A stretch of 64,000 bases of DNA from Alphaproteobacteria bacterium. Lineage in GTDB: Bacteria > Pseudomonadota > Alphaproteobacteria > Paracaedibacterales > VGCI01. Positions 26,298 to 35,472 of the stretch are shown in pieces (position 1 is the first letter of the stretch; each line of letters opens with the position of its first letter). The stretch is taken from positions 44,313 through 108,312 of the forward strand of contig JAIESE010000026.1 in the NCBI GenBank assembly GCA_019746225.1, written 5' to 3'. A program made the position numbers and the translations under genes. Below the pieces are notes generated by a model. The model was not told the DNA's origin. It worked only from the letters and a program-made list of their open reading frames with translations, and did not search any database.

Positions 26298-26413
26298 AAT
26301 AAATTAATTCCTGTATTCAACATGAAAGAGTTTATAAGACTATAAAGAACGTCAGTGCGAGCGAAGTCTGTTGTTGCTCAGGAAAGAAACGCTCAACCTT
26401 AACCCCAGCCCTC

Positions 26414-27565
26414 TTAAGAAAACACCTCAACTTGATTTAAAACGGCTTTTACCTTAAAAGTGCCATAATCCAGAGTCATATCTCGAATGACCCCATGGTC
26501 AAGAACATGTTGGCAGATTTCATAATCCGCCTCAGGTCCATTACTATCAACGGCATAAATGGCCATCCGCATAGGCCATACTTTTCTGGATTGAAGTAAA
26601 TCCTTATTCGTAAGAGCGAGCTTAGGCTCCGTGCCGGCCCCTAGAAATGTATCAACAAGGACGGGTTCATGCGTTTCGCTGGAACCATCAAACACGATAT
26701 TGGAGACAACTTTCTGCCCTCTAAAGGCCGCTTCAAGCATATAGATTAAGTGTTGGGTGGGAAAGATCGTCCCAATAGGCAATTGGATGGAAGACTCGTC
26801 TGGCTCTTGGTAGGTCACAATCCCTGCGCCCCCCTTGCTGGCCAGAATGGCTTCTCCACTGATCGTATCTTCCTGGTCCCCTCTCACTGTTCGCGCATTA
26901 AAATTATATTTCAAACCATCAAGAGACTCGTAAGTCGCCAAAGTTGTGATAACCTGCTCGGCCGTTTCGTCTTTATAATAAATATGCAAAGTTGATTTTT
27001 GCTCAATCGACCATCCGTCCCCGACTTTGGCTAATTGAATCGTCATTTGACCCTTTGCCTCAGCTATATCTTGATCATAGTAATTTTTATCAAGGGTAAT
27101 GCTATAGGTTGCTCGATGTGGCAGCAATTCAACAGTTGGCACGCATGGTTTTTGTAGGGGAGCAGACGCTGTTGCCAGAGGAGGATTAGGAACTTGTGGA
27201 GGCAATCCAGGCGCAGAAACTGGGGTAAGAACTGAAGGAGGAGCAGTGGGTGCCGTCTCAAGAGCAAGAGCTGCAGCTGGCGTTATCCCGGAAGTTAAGC
27301 TTGCAAGGGGGGACACTTTATTCTCTGGGGTATCCCCTGGGTTCTCCTTTGGGTTATCCAAAGATTTGACATCCCTCTCTTTTGGTCTTCCTGGCGCTAG
27401 AACATCGTTCTTCACGACAACAAAGTTATCAACTTCTGGTGTTTTTGAAAACTCAGATTCCTGTGATTGAGAGACATTAGGCCGACTTGAGGGAGGCAGC
27501 TGTTCTGCATTCCCAACACCATAGAGAAAAATAAAAAAAAGAACTGAGAGAGCTCTTTGAAACAT
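26414..27565 (-). CDS. EipB-like (DUF1849) periplasmic envelope-integrity protein
   Basis: A 383-residue exported protein: signal peptide, a Pro/Ala/Thr-rich linker to about residue 140, then a domain resembling DUF1849/EipB: start pattern LLPHRATYSITLDK, a GQMTIQL strand, then FPTQHLIYMLEAAFRG and VFDGS. In Brucella EipB is a periplasmic beta-spiral protein needed for envelope integrity and virulence. The long proline-rich N-terminus is unusual and may span peptidoglycan. The conserved-cysteine position after the GxMT strand appears to lack Cys here (GDGWSIEQ). Start is ATG 27565 or TTG 27571; the Shine-Dalgarno AGGA suits either. Confidence 0.72.
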   Translation of the reverse strand: MFQRALSVLFFIFLYGVGNAEQLPPSSRPNVSQSQESEFSKTPEVDNFVVVKNDVLAPGRPKERDVKSLDNPKENPGDTPENKVSPLASLTSGITPAAALALETAPTAPPSVLTPVSAPGLPPQVPNPPLATASAPLQKPCVPTVELLPHRATYSITLDKNYYDQDIAEAKGQMTIQLAKVGDGWSIEQKSTLHIYYKDETAEQVITTLATYESLDGLKYNFNARTVRGDQEDTISGEAILASKGGAGIVTYQEPDESSIQLPIGTIFPTQHLIYMLEAAFRGQKVVSNIVFDGSSETHEPVLVDTFLGAGTEPKLALTNKDLLQSRKVWPMRMAIYAVDSNGPEADYEICQHVLDHGVIRDMTLDYGTFKVKAVLNQVEVFS

Positions 27566-27779
27566 AGACAATCAAGTCCTAAACAATTTAGTGTGACATC
27601 CTTGCTCTTTATAATGCCTAAAATAATAGAAATTGAAAGGTTTTTTTACACTCATCCGATTTAATATATCTCACCTGTTATCACAATATCACAATTATTT
27701 CTTGTTCCCTCCATCTTGCGAATCAGGATAGAATCAGATAGGTGTTGTATGATGGCTATTTTATCGATGAGGGAATAAC

Positions 27780-29273
27780 ATGAAATTTGATTTTCTAGAC
27801 CGTGGCATTCCAGCTGAAGGAACCCTGATTCTTGGACTCTTTGAAGAAAAGAAATTGGAAGGCATTGCAGCGGAAGTTGACAAAAAGTCGGGTGGATCCA
27901 TATCTCGTGCCATCGCCACCAAAGACTTTAAGGGGAAAAAGGATGACGCCTTTCGTCTGATCGCCCCTGCTGGAGTGAAGATCAGCGAAATTATCGTGTT
28001 CGGCCTTGGAAAAGAGAAAGACCTAACGCAACTCGGTCTTGAAGAATTGGGGGGCAGAATCATTCCTGTTCTTGAAAAATGTAAAGATAAAACGGCAACA
28101 ATTCAATTACCCCCCCTCAAAATAAAAGGAATAGATGAGGACACAGCAACCGCTCATGTAGCCTATGGCGCTCTCCTTCGCACTTGGAAATTTGACAAAT
28201 ACCAAACGAAGAAGAAGGATGCCAATAAGGTTCATTTGAAGACGCTTGCCTTTATGACGAAGTCACCGAAGGCAGCAAAAAAGGCATTTGAGCCTCTGAA
28301 CCAAGTTGCCGAAGGTGTTTTCTTGACACGACATGTGGTCTCTGAGCCACCGAATGTCATTTACCCAGAAAGCCTTGCAAAAATTGCCAAAGAACTCAAA
28401 ACCCATGGCGTCGGCGTCGAGCTTTTAAACGAAGCTCAAATGAAGAAGCTTGGCATGGGTGCCATTCTTGGCGTCGGTCAGGGAAGTATCCGCGATTCCT
28501 ATATGGTGCTATTGACTTGGAAAGGGGGGCCCAAAAGTCAGGCTCCGTTGGCCATCGTTGGTAAGGGCGTCACCTTTGACACAGGCGGGATCTCCATCAA
28601 ACCAGCCCAAAATATGGATGAAATGAAATATGACATGGCAGGGTCCGGCGTTGTTCTCGGATTGATGCGCGCCCTTGCGGGACGTAAAGCCAAAGTCAAC
28701 GTTGTCGGCGTTATGGGGTTGGTCGAAAATATGCCATCCGGTTCTGCTCAACGTCCGGGAGATGTTGTCACAACCATGTCAGGACAGACCATTGAGGTTT
28801 TAAACACCGATGCAGAAGGTCGCTTAGTTTTAGCGGATGCCTTATGGTACACCCAAAATCGTTTTAAACCCCAAGCAATGGTAGACCTTGCAACGTTAAC
28901 GGGGGCCATAGTTATTTGCCTTGGGAACGAACACGCAGGCCTCTTTTCCAACAACGATAAATTGGCCAAAGGCCTTGAAGAAGCCGGAATCACGACCGGT
29001 GAAAAGCTCTGGCGCCTCCCGTTAACAGAGGCCTATGACAAGGACATTGATTCAACAGTAGCGGACGTCCAAAACATTGGCTCCGGCCGTGGGGCTGGTA
29101 GTATAACTGCAGCACAGTTTTTACAAAGGTTCGTCAACAACGTGCCCTGGGCGCATCTTGACATTGCCGGAACTGCTTGGGACAAAAAGGGCCGCCCTTT
29201 AAGCGTCAAAGGCGCAACAGCATTTGGTGTGAGGCTTCTCAACAACTGGATCCAAACGAATTATGAAAAATGA
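27780..29273 (+). CDS. pepA: leucyl aminopeptidase (M17)
   Basis: A 497-residue M17 aminopeptidase with metal and catalytic residues in place: Lys262 and Asp267 in KGVTFDTGG, MKYDMAGSG, and the signature NTDAEGRLVLADAL from Asn342 with catalytic Arg348. It removes N-terminal residues from peptides in the cytosol as a hexamer and in some bacteria also binds DNA at Xer sites. GAGGG precedes the ATG. Its end overlaps holC by 11 bp, the usual pepA-holC arrangement. Confidence 0.95.
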   Translation: MKFDFLDRGIPAEGTLILGLFEEKKLEGIAAEVDKKSGGSISRAIATKDFKGKKDDAFRLIAPAGVKISEIIVFGLGKEKDLTQLGLEELGGRIIPVLEKCKDKTATIQLPPLKIKGIDEDTATAHVAYGALLRTWKFDKYQTKKKDANKVHLKTLAFMTKSPKAAKKAFEPLNQVAEGVFLTRHVVSEPPNVIYPESLAKIAKELKTHGVGVELLNEAQMKKLGMGAILGVGQGSIRDSYMVLLTWKGGPKSQAPLAIVGKGVTFDTGGISIKPAQNMDEMKYDMAGSGVVLGLMRALAGRKAKVNVVGVMGLVENMPSGSAQRPGDVVTTMSGQTIEVLNTDAEGRLVLADALWYTQNRFKPQAMVDLATLTGAIVICLGNEHAGLFSNNDKLAKGLEEAGITTGEKLWRLPLTEAYDKDIDSTVADVQNIGSGRGAGSITAAQFLQRFVNNVPWAHLDIAGTAWDKKGRPLSVKGATAFGVRLLNNWIQTNYEK

Positions 29274-29730
29274 GAAAGCAGAGGTAACCCTCTATCAGTT
29301 GACCACGCATCCTTTAGAAAAGGTTCTCCCCCGGATATTGGAGAAAGTTTATGATGGGGGCTTGCACGCCCTCGTCCTCACAGACACGCAAGAGCGCATG
29401 CAGGCTTTAAATGCCTCTCTTTGGACGTATTCTTCCTTAGCGTTTCTTCCCCATGGCATGGATGGAAACAAGCTTCATGATCCGGCGGACAATCCAATAT
29501 GGCTCAGCCTTGATGCCGACAATAAAAACAACGCTACCATTCTGGTTTTGACTGCTGGAAAATCTGTTGAAGACTTATCCCCTTTCACCCGCTGCGTCGA
29601 TATCTTTGATGGTAACGATCCAACTTCCCTCGCCGCAGGCCTTGAACGGTGTGACCACTACCGCAAACAAGGGCACCCCGTTGTTTATTGGAAACAATCT
29701 TTGAGTGGAAATTGGGACCAGGTTTCTTAA
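29263..29730 (+). CDS. holC: DNA polymerase III chi subunit
   Basis: A 155-residue chi subunit, which links the clamp loader to single-strand binding protein. The pattern VTLYQLTTHPLEKVLPRILEK at the start, then LWTYSSLAFLPHG and NPIWLS, is typical of alphaproteobacterial HolC. It overlaps the end of pepA and is translationally coupled to it. Confidence 0.9.
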   Translation: MKNEKAEVTLYQLTTHPLEKVLPRILEKVYDGGLHALVLTDTQERMQALNASLWTYSSLAFLPHGMDGNKLHDPADNPIWLSLDADNKNNATILVLTAGKSVEDLSPFTRCVDIFDGNDPTSLAAGLERCDHYRKQGHPVVYWKQSLSGNWDQVS

Positions 29731-29825
29731 GAAATAATTTACAACTTCCCCCTTCCATCCCCCCTTGCAATCTTCTCAAAAGCTTCCCAGAATATCTGTA
29801 TGGTTAATAAATTTGGGCGCTCACA

Positions 29826-30566
29826 ATGAATCTTGTTTTTGCATTTTCTCTTCTATTATCACTCTTATGCCCCCCCACTTTTGCAGAACCGGCCGACCCC
29901 AAGGCTTATTTACAAATGATTTATGAGAATAAGGGGGGGTACCTCATCACCCGAGAAGAAGCTGAATCTATCCAAAGCGCCGGTGGTCATGCTCAATATG
30001 GCGAAATTACCTATGATAGTGCCGCCCATATTTTGGAAGATTTAAATCTTTCTCGCCAAGATGTTTTTTATGATCTTGGGTCTGGCGTCGGCAAACTGGT
30101 CCTGCAAGCCTACATGACAACACCTGTGAAGCGCAGTGTTGGCATTGAACTCTCCCCAACCCGGCACAAAATTGCAGAAACCACCCGCGCCCAAGCCGCA
30201 ACAGATGATCATATCTCGAATACGCGTGAGCTTACATTCTTGAATCAAAATATCAACATCGCCAACCTGTCAGATGCCACCGTTTGTTTTGTATCCGGAC
30301 TCACATTTCCTCCCCAGCTCATTCAAGGGGTGATGGATCGTTTGAGTGCTCTCGACCATCCCGTGAAAGTGATCAGCGTTCTCCCCTTACCTGAACATAA
30401 GCAATTCACCCTCATCAAAACCTATAACCTCCCCATGTCTTGGGCGCCGGAAGGTGTCGATATCTGTTTGTATTCAGTCACGCCTGCCTCCCAACTCGAA
30501 ACGCCCGAAAAGACAAGGAAGGGGAAAAAATGGAGAAAAAGAAAGGCACAAGAAGAGGAGGAGTAA
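29826..30566 (+). CDS. exported Dot1-like SAM-dependent methyltransferase
   Basis: A 246-residue protein with a signal peptide (cleavage after TFA, residue 20) and a DOT1-type methyltransferase core: YGEITYD at 58-64, DVFYDLGSGVGK at 79-90 (SAM motif I), GIELS with Glu108 and an RHKIAE helix. From memory, this follows human DOT1L's YGET, DLFVDLGSGVG, GVEKA and PAKYAE order. The asparagine of DOT1L's VNNFAF motif is not conserved; the aligned segment here is FVSGLTF. The C-terminus carries a dense basic cluster (KTRKGKKWRKRK, 229-240) then four glutamates, reminiscent of a nuclear localisation or nucleosome-binding tail. Dot1 methylates histone H3 Lys79. Histone targeting is inference; another protein substrate is possible. 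Confidence 0.8.
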   Translation: MNLVFAFSLLLSLLCPPTFAEPADPKAYLQMIYENKGGYLITREEAESIQSAGGHAQYGEITYDSAAHILEDLNLSRQDVFYDLGSGVGKLVLQAYMTTPVKRSVGIELSPTRHKIAETTRAQAATDDHISNTRELTFLNQNINIANLSDATVCFVSGLTFPPQLIQGVMDRLSALDHPVKVISVLPLPEHKQFTLIKTYNLPMSWAPEGVDICLYSVTPASQLETPEKTRKGKKWRKRKAQEEEE

Positions 30567-30635
30567 TTAGATTTTCCTCTTTATTCCCGCCCCCAAAACC
30601 CGCTATGATCCTTGGTAACAGAAGGATTATCGGTC

Positions 30636-31895
30636 ATGTCAGAAAAAAATAGCCAACCCGTCCGCGGCACCCATGATTTGCTGGGCGATGAGTATCGTAA
30701 ACATCAATGGATTCAAGATGTTTCTTACGCTGTTGCCCAAAAATATGGCTATGAGCCCATCGCGACCCCTATATTTGAATATACGTCTGTCTTCAAACGC
30801 ACCATAGGGGAAACCTCTGACATTGTTGGCAAGGAAATGTATACTTTTGATGACCGTGGTGGCGACAGCATTACGTTGCGCCCCGAAGGAACGGCAGGCG
30901 TTGTGCGGGCGGTTATTTCCAATAGTCTCACCCAATCCATGCCCTTGAAGCTGATCTATGATGGTCCTATGATGCGCTATGAGCGCCCTCAAAAGGGCCG
31001 TACGCGGCAGTTTCATCAAGTCGGCGTTGAATGTATCGGCATCGCGGATCCTCTTGTAGATGTGGAAACCATTGCTTTAGGGGCAGAGATTTTGGAGAAG
31101 CTCGAGGTCTTACATCGCTCCGTCTTAGAGATAAACACCTTAGGAGATATCCCCAGCAGAACCTCTTATCGGCAAGCTTTGGTTGATTATTTCACCCCGC
31201 ACCACAGCCGTCTTTCTGCCGATAGCCAAGTGCGCTTGACCAAAAATCCGTTGCGTATCTTGGATTCCAAAGACCCTCAAGATCGGGAATTCATCAAAGA
31301 CGCACCTGCATTTGATGCCTACCTCAATGATTTGTCTAAAGATGCTTTTAAGAAGGTCTGTGAAGGTCTTGAGAATTTGGGCATTCCCTATAAGAGGAAC
31401 CCGCATTTGGTTCGAGGTCTAGATTATTACTGCCATACTGCCTTTGAGTTTGTCACCACGGACCTAGGTTCTCAAGGGGCACTCCTCGCTGGGGGGCGCT
31501 ATGATGGCCTCGTCGCACAATTGGGTGGCCCCGAAACACCAGGTGTCGGATGGGCCATGGGTATTGACCGCATTGCTTTGATGCTCGAGAAAGCCCCCTC
31601 TCAACCTCGCCCCATCGCTGTTATTGCGGTCGGCGACGACGTGATGGCGCAGTCCTTCCAACTCGCTATGAATTTGCGGAAAGACGGCATCATAGTTGAA
31701 TTCGCCTATTCCGGCAATGTGGGAAAGCGATTAAAGCGCGCTGACAAGGTCAATGCCTGCGCCGCTATTTTAATTGGGACAGATGAAATTGCCTCTTCCC
31801 AAGCAACCGTCCGTAATTTAGATACAGGTGAGCAGAATCTGGTAGCGTTTTCGGCCCTGAAAGACTATCTTATGAGTACTTTTAAACAACGATAA
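30636..31895 (+). CDS. hisS: histidyl-tRNA synthetase
   Basis: A 419-residue class II synthetase that charges tRNA-His. Motif 2 and HisA segments are clear: LRPEGTAGVVRAV, RYERPQKGRTRQFHQ, GLDYYCHTAFE, and the motif 3 GIDRIALMLE, with a C-terminal anticodon-binding domain. GAAGGA nine bases upstream sets the start at ATG 30636; an in-frame TTG at 30612 precedes that Shine-Dalgarno. prfA follows after 18 bp, the common alphaproteobacterial hisS-prfA pair. Confidence 0.95.
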   Translation: MSEKNSQPVRGTHDLLGDEYRKHQWIQDVSYAVAQKYGYEPIATPIFEYTSVFKRTIGETSDIVGKEMYTFDDRGGDSITLRPEGTAGVVRAVISNSLTQSMPLKLIYDGPMMRYERPQKGRTRQFHQVGVECIGIADPLVDVETIALGAEILEKLEVLHRSVLEINTLGDIPSRTSYRQALVDYFTPHHSRLSADSQVRLTKNPLRILDSKDPQDREFIKDAPAFDAYLNDLSKDAFKKVCEGLENLGIPYKRNPHLVRGLDYYCHTAFEFVTTDLGSQGALLAGGRYDGLVAQLGGPETPGVGWAMGIDRIALMLEKAPSQPRPIAVIAVGDDVMAQSFQLAMNLRKDGIIVEFAYSGNVGKRLKRADKVNACAAILIGTDEIASSQATVRNLDTGEQNLVAFSALKDYLMSTFKQR

Positions 31896-31913
31896 TTATT
31901 AGGGTTTAGCTTT

Positions 31914-32996
31914 GTGTCTTTTTCTCAAAAATTAGAACGTCTTCTCCAACACCACAATGAGCTCCGTGATGCTCTGGCCACAAGCACGGTCAGCGATCCC
32001 CAAGAATTTGCAAGGCTCTCAAAGGAATATTCAGACCTTACCCCTGTGGCTGAGGCCATATCCCTTCTGAAAGACACGGAGCAAGAAATTGCGAATCTCG
32101 AGGCACTTTTGAGCGATCCCTCAACGGACAAAGAGATGAAAGACTTTGCCTCACAAGAACTTCAAGAACTAAAAACAAAACTGCCAGAGCTGGAACTCTC
32201 CATTAAGATTCGACTGCTTCCAAAAGATGAAGATGATGAACGCAACGTCATTTTAGAAGTGAGAGCCGGTACTGGCGGTGAAGAAGCAGCGCTCTTTGCC
32301 AATGCTCTTTTACGTATGTATCAGCGCTATGCGGCCGTCAAAGGGTGGAAATATGAAATCCTCGATATGAGTGAAACCGGCATTGGCGGCATTCGAGAAG
32401 CCTCCGCCTCCATTACTGGAAAGGGCGTTTACGCCCGCCTGAAGTATGAGTCTGGGGTTCACCGCGTTCAGCGCGTCCCTGAAACCGAAGCCAGCGGGCG
32501 CATTCACACCTCTGCCGCAACAGTCGCTGTTCTTCCCGAAGTTGAAGACGTGGATATTCACATAGATGATAAAGACCTCGTGATTGATGTCTATCGCGCT
32601 TCTGGTGCCGGCGGACAACACGTCAATACAACCGATAGCGCCGTTCGCATCACCCATACCCCTTCTGGCATTGTCGTTTGCCAACAAGATGAACGGTCAC
32701 AGCATAAGAATAAGGCAAAAGCCATGAAGATTTTGCGCGCGCGGCTCTATGAGTCTGAGCGCATGAAAAAGGCGGCGGAACGCGCTGCCAGCCGGAAAAG
32801 CCAAGTAGGTTCAGGTGATCGGTCAGAGCGCATTCGTACCTACAACTTCCCTCAAGGGCGGGTCAGCGATCATCGTATCAACCTCACTCTTTACAAAATT
32901 CAACAATTCATGGAAGGCGAAGCTTTGGATGAAATGATTGATGCTCTCACCACAGAAGATCAAGCTGTTAAACTGGCTGAAGCGACGGAAGCTTAA
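31914..32996 (+). CDS. prfA: peptide chain release factor 1
   Basis: RF1 reads UAA and UAG stop codons and triggers peptide release. The 360-residue protein has the catalytic GGQ at 233-235 in [14 protein letters not shown]. The codon-recognition tripeptide is P-E-T at 189-191, where E. coli has P-A-T. Start is GTG 31914 with AGGG upstream. The usual downstream partner prmC, which methylates the GGQ glutamine, is not adjacent. Confidence 0.95.
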   Translation: MSFSQKLERLLQHHNELRDALATSTVSDPQEFARLSKEYSDLTPVAEAISLLKDTEQEIANLEALLSDPSTDKEMKDFASQELQELKTKLPELELSIKIRLLPKDEDDERNVILEVRAGTGGEEAALFANALLRMYQRYAAVKGWKYEILDMSETGIGGIREASASITGKGVYARLKYESGVHRVQRVPETEASGRIHTSAATVAVLPEVEDVDIHIDDKDLVIDVYRASGAGGQHVNTTDSAVRITHTPSGIVVCQQDERSQHKNKAKAMKILRARLYESERMKKAAERAASRKSQVGSGDRSERIRTYNFPQGRVSDHRINLTLYKIQQFMEGEALDEMIDALTTEDQAVKLAEATEA

Positions 32997-33001
32997 AAAG
33001 G

Positions 33002-33445
33002 CTAACGCCCAAATTCCACGGGCATATGGGGAGTACCAACGGTTAGAAGGTGAGGCGTAATAGGTTCTTGCATAAAATGTGAATGATCTTCCTTAGGGTG
33101 ATGAGCGCAAGGAGGGAGTTTCTTTTTTGCATTTTCTCCAGTTACAGCCGTCTCATCTTGAATGCCTCTGGCTACGCTTTGGGGCATCGAAACCATCGCC
33201 AAATCTTTGCGGGGACCTTTTATTTCGTTTCGTTTCAACTCAGGAGCCTTTACATCGACAATAACAGCTGTTTCTTCAAGCGTTGGAGCCACTTCCTCAC
33301 CAACGCCTTGTCCCTTTTGCATCGATTCTTCTGATTCAACTTCGAGGGAGCCTTCCCAATCCCGAAGAGATGTTGCAGATGCTTCTTGGAATGAAGCAAT
33401 CAATACTAACACAGCTAATCCTTGCAAAACTTTATATAAATGCAT
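33002..33445 (-). CDS. small exported protein of unknown function
   Basis: A 147-residue protein with a signal peptide (cleavage after ASA, about residue 24), then an acidic Glu-rich stretch and a His/Pro-rich end with CAHHPKEDHSHF and two PH pairs. The histidines could bind metal, but this is speculation. It stops 5 bp after the prfA stop on the opposite strand. GGGGACAAGGA lies upstream of the ATG. No family recognised. Confidence 0.6.
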   Translation of the reverse strand: MHLYKVLQGLAVLVLIASFQEASATSLRDWEGSLEVESEESMQKGQGVGEEVAPTLEETAVIVDVKAPELKRNEIKGPRKDLAMVSMPQSVARGIQDETAVTGENAKKKLPPCAHHPKEDHSHFMQEPITPHLLTVGTPHMPVEFGR

Positions 33446-33532
33446 AATCCTTGTCCCCTTAACGTAAACGACTTCAAGGGTAGAATAGCCTCAATTTGTT
33501 AACAATTCGTTGAGAGGGTAAGATTTTCAGTA

Positions 33533-33558
33533 AAAAAAGGCCCAAATGGGCCTTTTTT
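33533..33558 (-). terminator. bidirectional rho-independent terminator
   Basis: AAAAAAGGCCC, loop AAAT, then GGGCCTTTTTT: a perfect 11-bp palindrome with A- and T-runs at the ends. It lies just after the stop of the outer-membrane barrel gene (minus strand) and would end that leftward transcript. Confidence 0.85.
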
Positions 33559-33576
33559 CATGTATACGATTTGATA

Positions 33577-34302
33577 TTAGTACCGATATCCAGCGCCGAT
33601 GAGAAATGTATTTGTTGGGGTTCGGAAATCAGCAACCAAACCATTGTTAAATATATATCGGGAAGAGGTTCCATAGTTGTGAGTGTACTCCGCCCTTACA
33701 AATACATTGTTGGTGAGGGCGTAGTCAATTCCGCCCCCAAGGATAAACCCATTGCGGCCTAAGGTAATGTCTTTTCCACCAAATGTCGCGTTGTTACCAC
33801 TGCTATTCTTGAGTTTAACATCGGAGCGGCCCTCAAAACCAAACTTTAGATAGGGCAAAATACTCTCATAGGCATACCCTAAACGCCCAGCAATGCTCGA
33901 CGTTATGTTGGATTTTGAGTGGAATCTCCAGGTATAAGCCGCGCCCGAACCAGCGCTTTTGCTGTTGAAACGGGAACCATCATAGCCAAATCCGACTTCA
34001 GCACCAAGGTACAAACCACCCCACAAGAGGGCACCATAGCCCAAAAGTCCATTAACACCAGGCCCTTTGGAGGAAGCCCGGAGAGTGCCATTAGTATAGG
34101 TGACCTTGTTATTGATATTCCCCTCAGAATAAGTGATGCCAAAACCAATATATAACCCGTTAAAAGCTGGGCTTGGGCCTGATGCCGAAGCAGAACTTGG
34201 GGCTGATGTTGGATCTGAAGCCGAAGTTGGACTTGAGGCTGATGCGATGGTGCCGCCAACCATTGCGGCTGAGCAGAATGCACTTATTAGAAATTTTTTC
34301 AC
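33577..34302 (-). CDS. outer-membrane beta-barrel protein
   Basis: A 241-residue protein: signal peptide, a 25-residue Ser/Ala/Thr/Pro repeat linker, then alternating amphipathic strands and a C-terminal GAGYRY ending in an aromatic residue, as expected for BAM-inserted barrels. Size and strand count fit an eight-stranded OmpA/OmpX-like surface protein such as the small immunodominant antigens of rickettsial and rhizobial relatives. The linker DNA is a degenerate direct repeat (about 34190-34250). A strong terminator follows. Function (adhesin, porin or structural) cannot be told. Confidence 0.82.
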   Translation of the reverse strand: MKKFLISAFCSAAMVGGTIASASSPTSASDPTSAPSSASASGPSPAFNGLYIGFGITYSEGNINNKVTYTNGTLRASSKGPGVNGLLGYGALLWGGLYLGAEVGFGYDGSRFNSKSAGSGAAYTWRFHSKSNITSSIAGRLGYAYESILPYLKFGFEGRSDVKLKNSSGNNATFGGKDITLGRNGFILGGGIDYALTNNVFVRAEYTHNYGTSSRYIFNNGLVADFRTPTNTFLIGAGYRY

Positions 34303-34499
34303 GGTTTATCCCTGTTTATTTGTTTTAATACCACTGGAACTTTAAGCGCATTTTAGCCCAAACTCACCGGAACATCCATACACTTTAAATAAATTATCTG
34401 TAAATAAATTATTAGTAAAAATGATACCAAAGCTAATGTTGCTCCCTTGCCACAGAAGCTTTATAATCAGGCATCCGAACGACAATGAAAGCTCATTAA

Positions 34500-35282
34500 G
34501 TGCCTGATTCTATTTCTTATTTCCAAACAAGCGTCCCCTCCCATCAGTTAGCCTATCGCTATAACCCCCCTCTCCCCAATTTCCCGACCGTCGTTTACCT
34601 CTATGGGTTTCGCTCTGATATGAACGGCGACAAGGTCCTCTACTTAGAGGCTTTGTGCAAAAAAGAAGGATACGGTTTCTTAACCTTTGACTATTCTGGG
34701 CACGGCCAGTCTTCCGGACTCTTTGAGGAGGGCACCATCAGTCAATGGTTGGCCGACGCGTTGGCCATTATTGATGCCCTCACGGACGGTCCCCTGATTT
34801 TAGTCGGATCCAGCATGGGGGGATGGCTCGCCCTCCATTCCGCTATCCAGCGCCCTCAACGGGTTGTCGGATTGATCGGCATTGCCTCAGCACCGGACTT
34901 TACCCAAGAGCTCATGTGGGAAGAATTTACAGAAAATCAGCAAGATGAAATGATGAATCAGGGTTGGACCATTCTTCCAACGGAGCATAACAACCAAGGG
35001 TGGACGATTACCAAGGACCTCATTGAAGACGGACGCACCCATCTTCTTCTTGATAAACCCATCCCCCTCACCATCCCCATTCGTCTTCTTCATGGCATGC
35101 TGGATGTCACCGTACCCCCCAGTTACTCTCACAAAATCATGGACTTGGTCACCAGCCCTGATGTCACGCTCACCCTCATAAAATCCGGAAACCATCGTCT
35201 TTCTCGACCAGAAGACATGCGCATTTTAGGAGACCACCTCGAGGATTTGGTAACCGGTTATCTCTTGACAAGGGAAGGTTAA
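34500..35282 (+). CDS. alpha/beta hydrolase
   Basis: A 260-residue alpha/beta-hydrolase. The nucleophile elbow GSSMGG places Ser105; the acid is probably Asp in GMLDVTVPP and the base His in SGNHRLSRPED. Residues FDYSGHGQSSG form the oxyanion-side loop. It resembles the small carboxylesterase/acylglycerol hydrolase group. No signal peptide, so cytosolic. It starts at GTG 34500 with weak GAAAG; no in-frame ATG lies near. The substrate is unknown. Confidence 0.85.
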   Translation: MPDSISYFQTSVPSHQLAYRYNPPLPNFPTVVYLYGFRSDMNGDKVLYLEALCKKEGYGFLTFDYSGHGQSSGLFEEGTISQWLADALAIIDALTDGPLILVGSSMGGWLALHSAIQRPQRVVGLIGIASAPDFTQELMWEEFTENQQDEMMNQGWTILPTEHNNQGWTITKDLIEDGRTHLLLDKPIPLTIPIRLLHGMLDVTVPPSYSHKIMDLVTSPDVTLTLIKSGNHRLSRPEDMRILGDHLEDLVTGYLLTREG

Positions 35283-35325
35283 GCCTTTTATCAAAAGATA
35301 TACGATGTTTTTGAAAAACGTATGA

Positions 35326-35412
35326 GCCCAGATGGCGGAATTGGTAGACGCGCTAGCTTCAGGTGCTAGTGGGCGAAAGCTCGTGGAAGTTCGAGTCTTC
35401 TTCTGGGCACCA
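35326..35412 (+). tRNA. tRNA-Leu (anticodon CAG)
   Basis: An 87-nt type II tRNA with acceptor stem GCCCAGA/TCTGGGC, discriminator A and genomically encoded CCA. The anticodon arm CTAGC-TTCAGGT-GCTAG gives anticodon CAG. A long variable arm (TGGGCGAAAGCTCG) follows and the T-loop is GTTCGAGTC, all typical of tRNA-Leu. Confidence 0.95.
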
Positions 35413-35472
35413 TCCGTTTGATACGCGATGGACCTCTGTTTGAATGATCCAATATGGAAAGGACTTTAGCCG

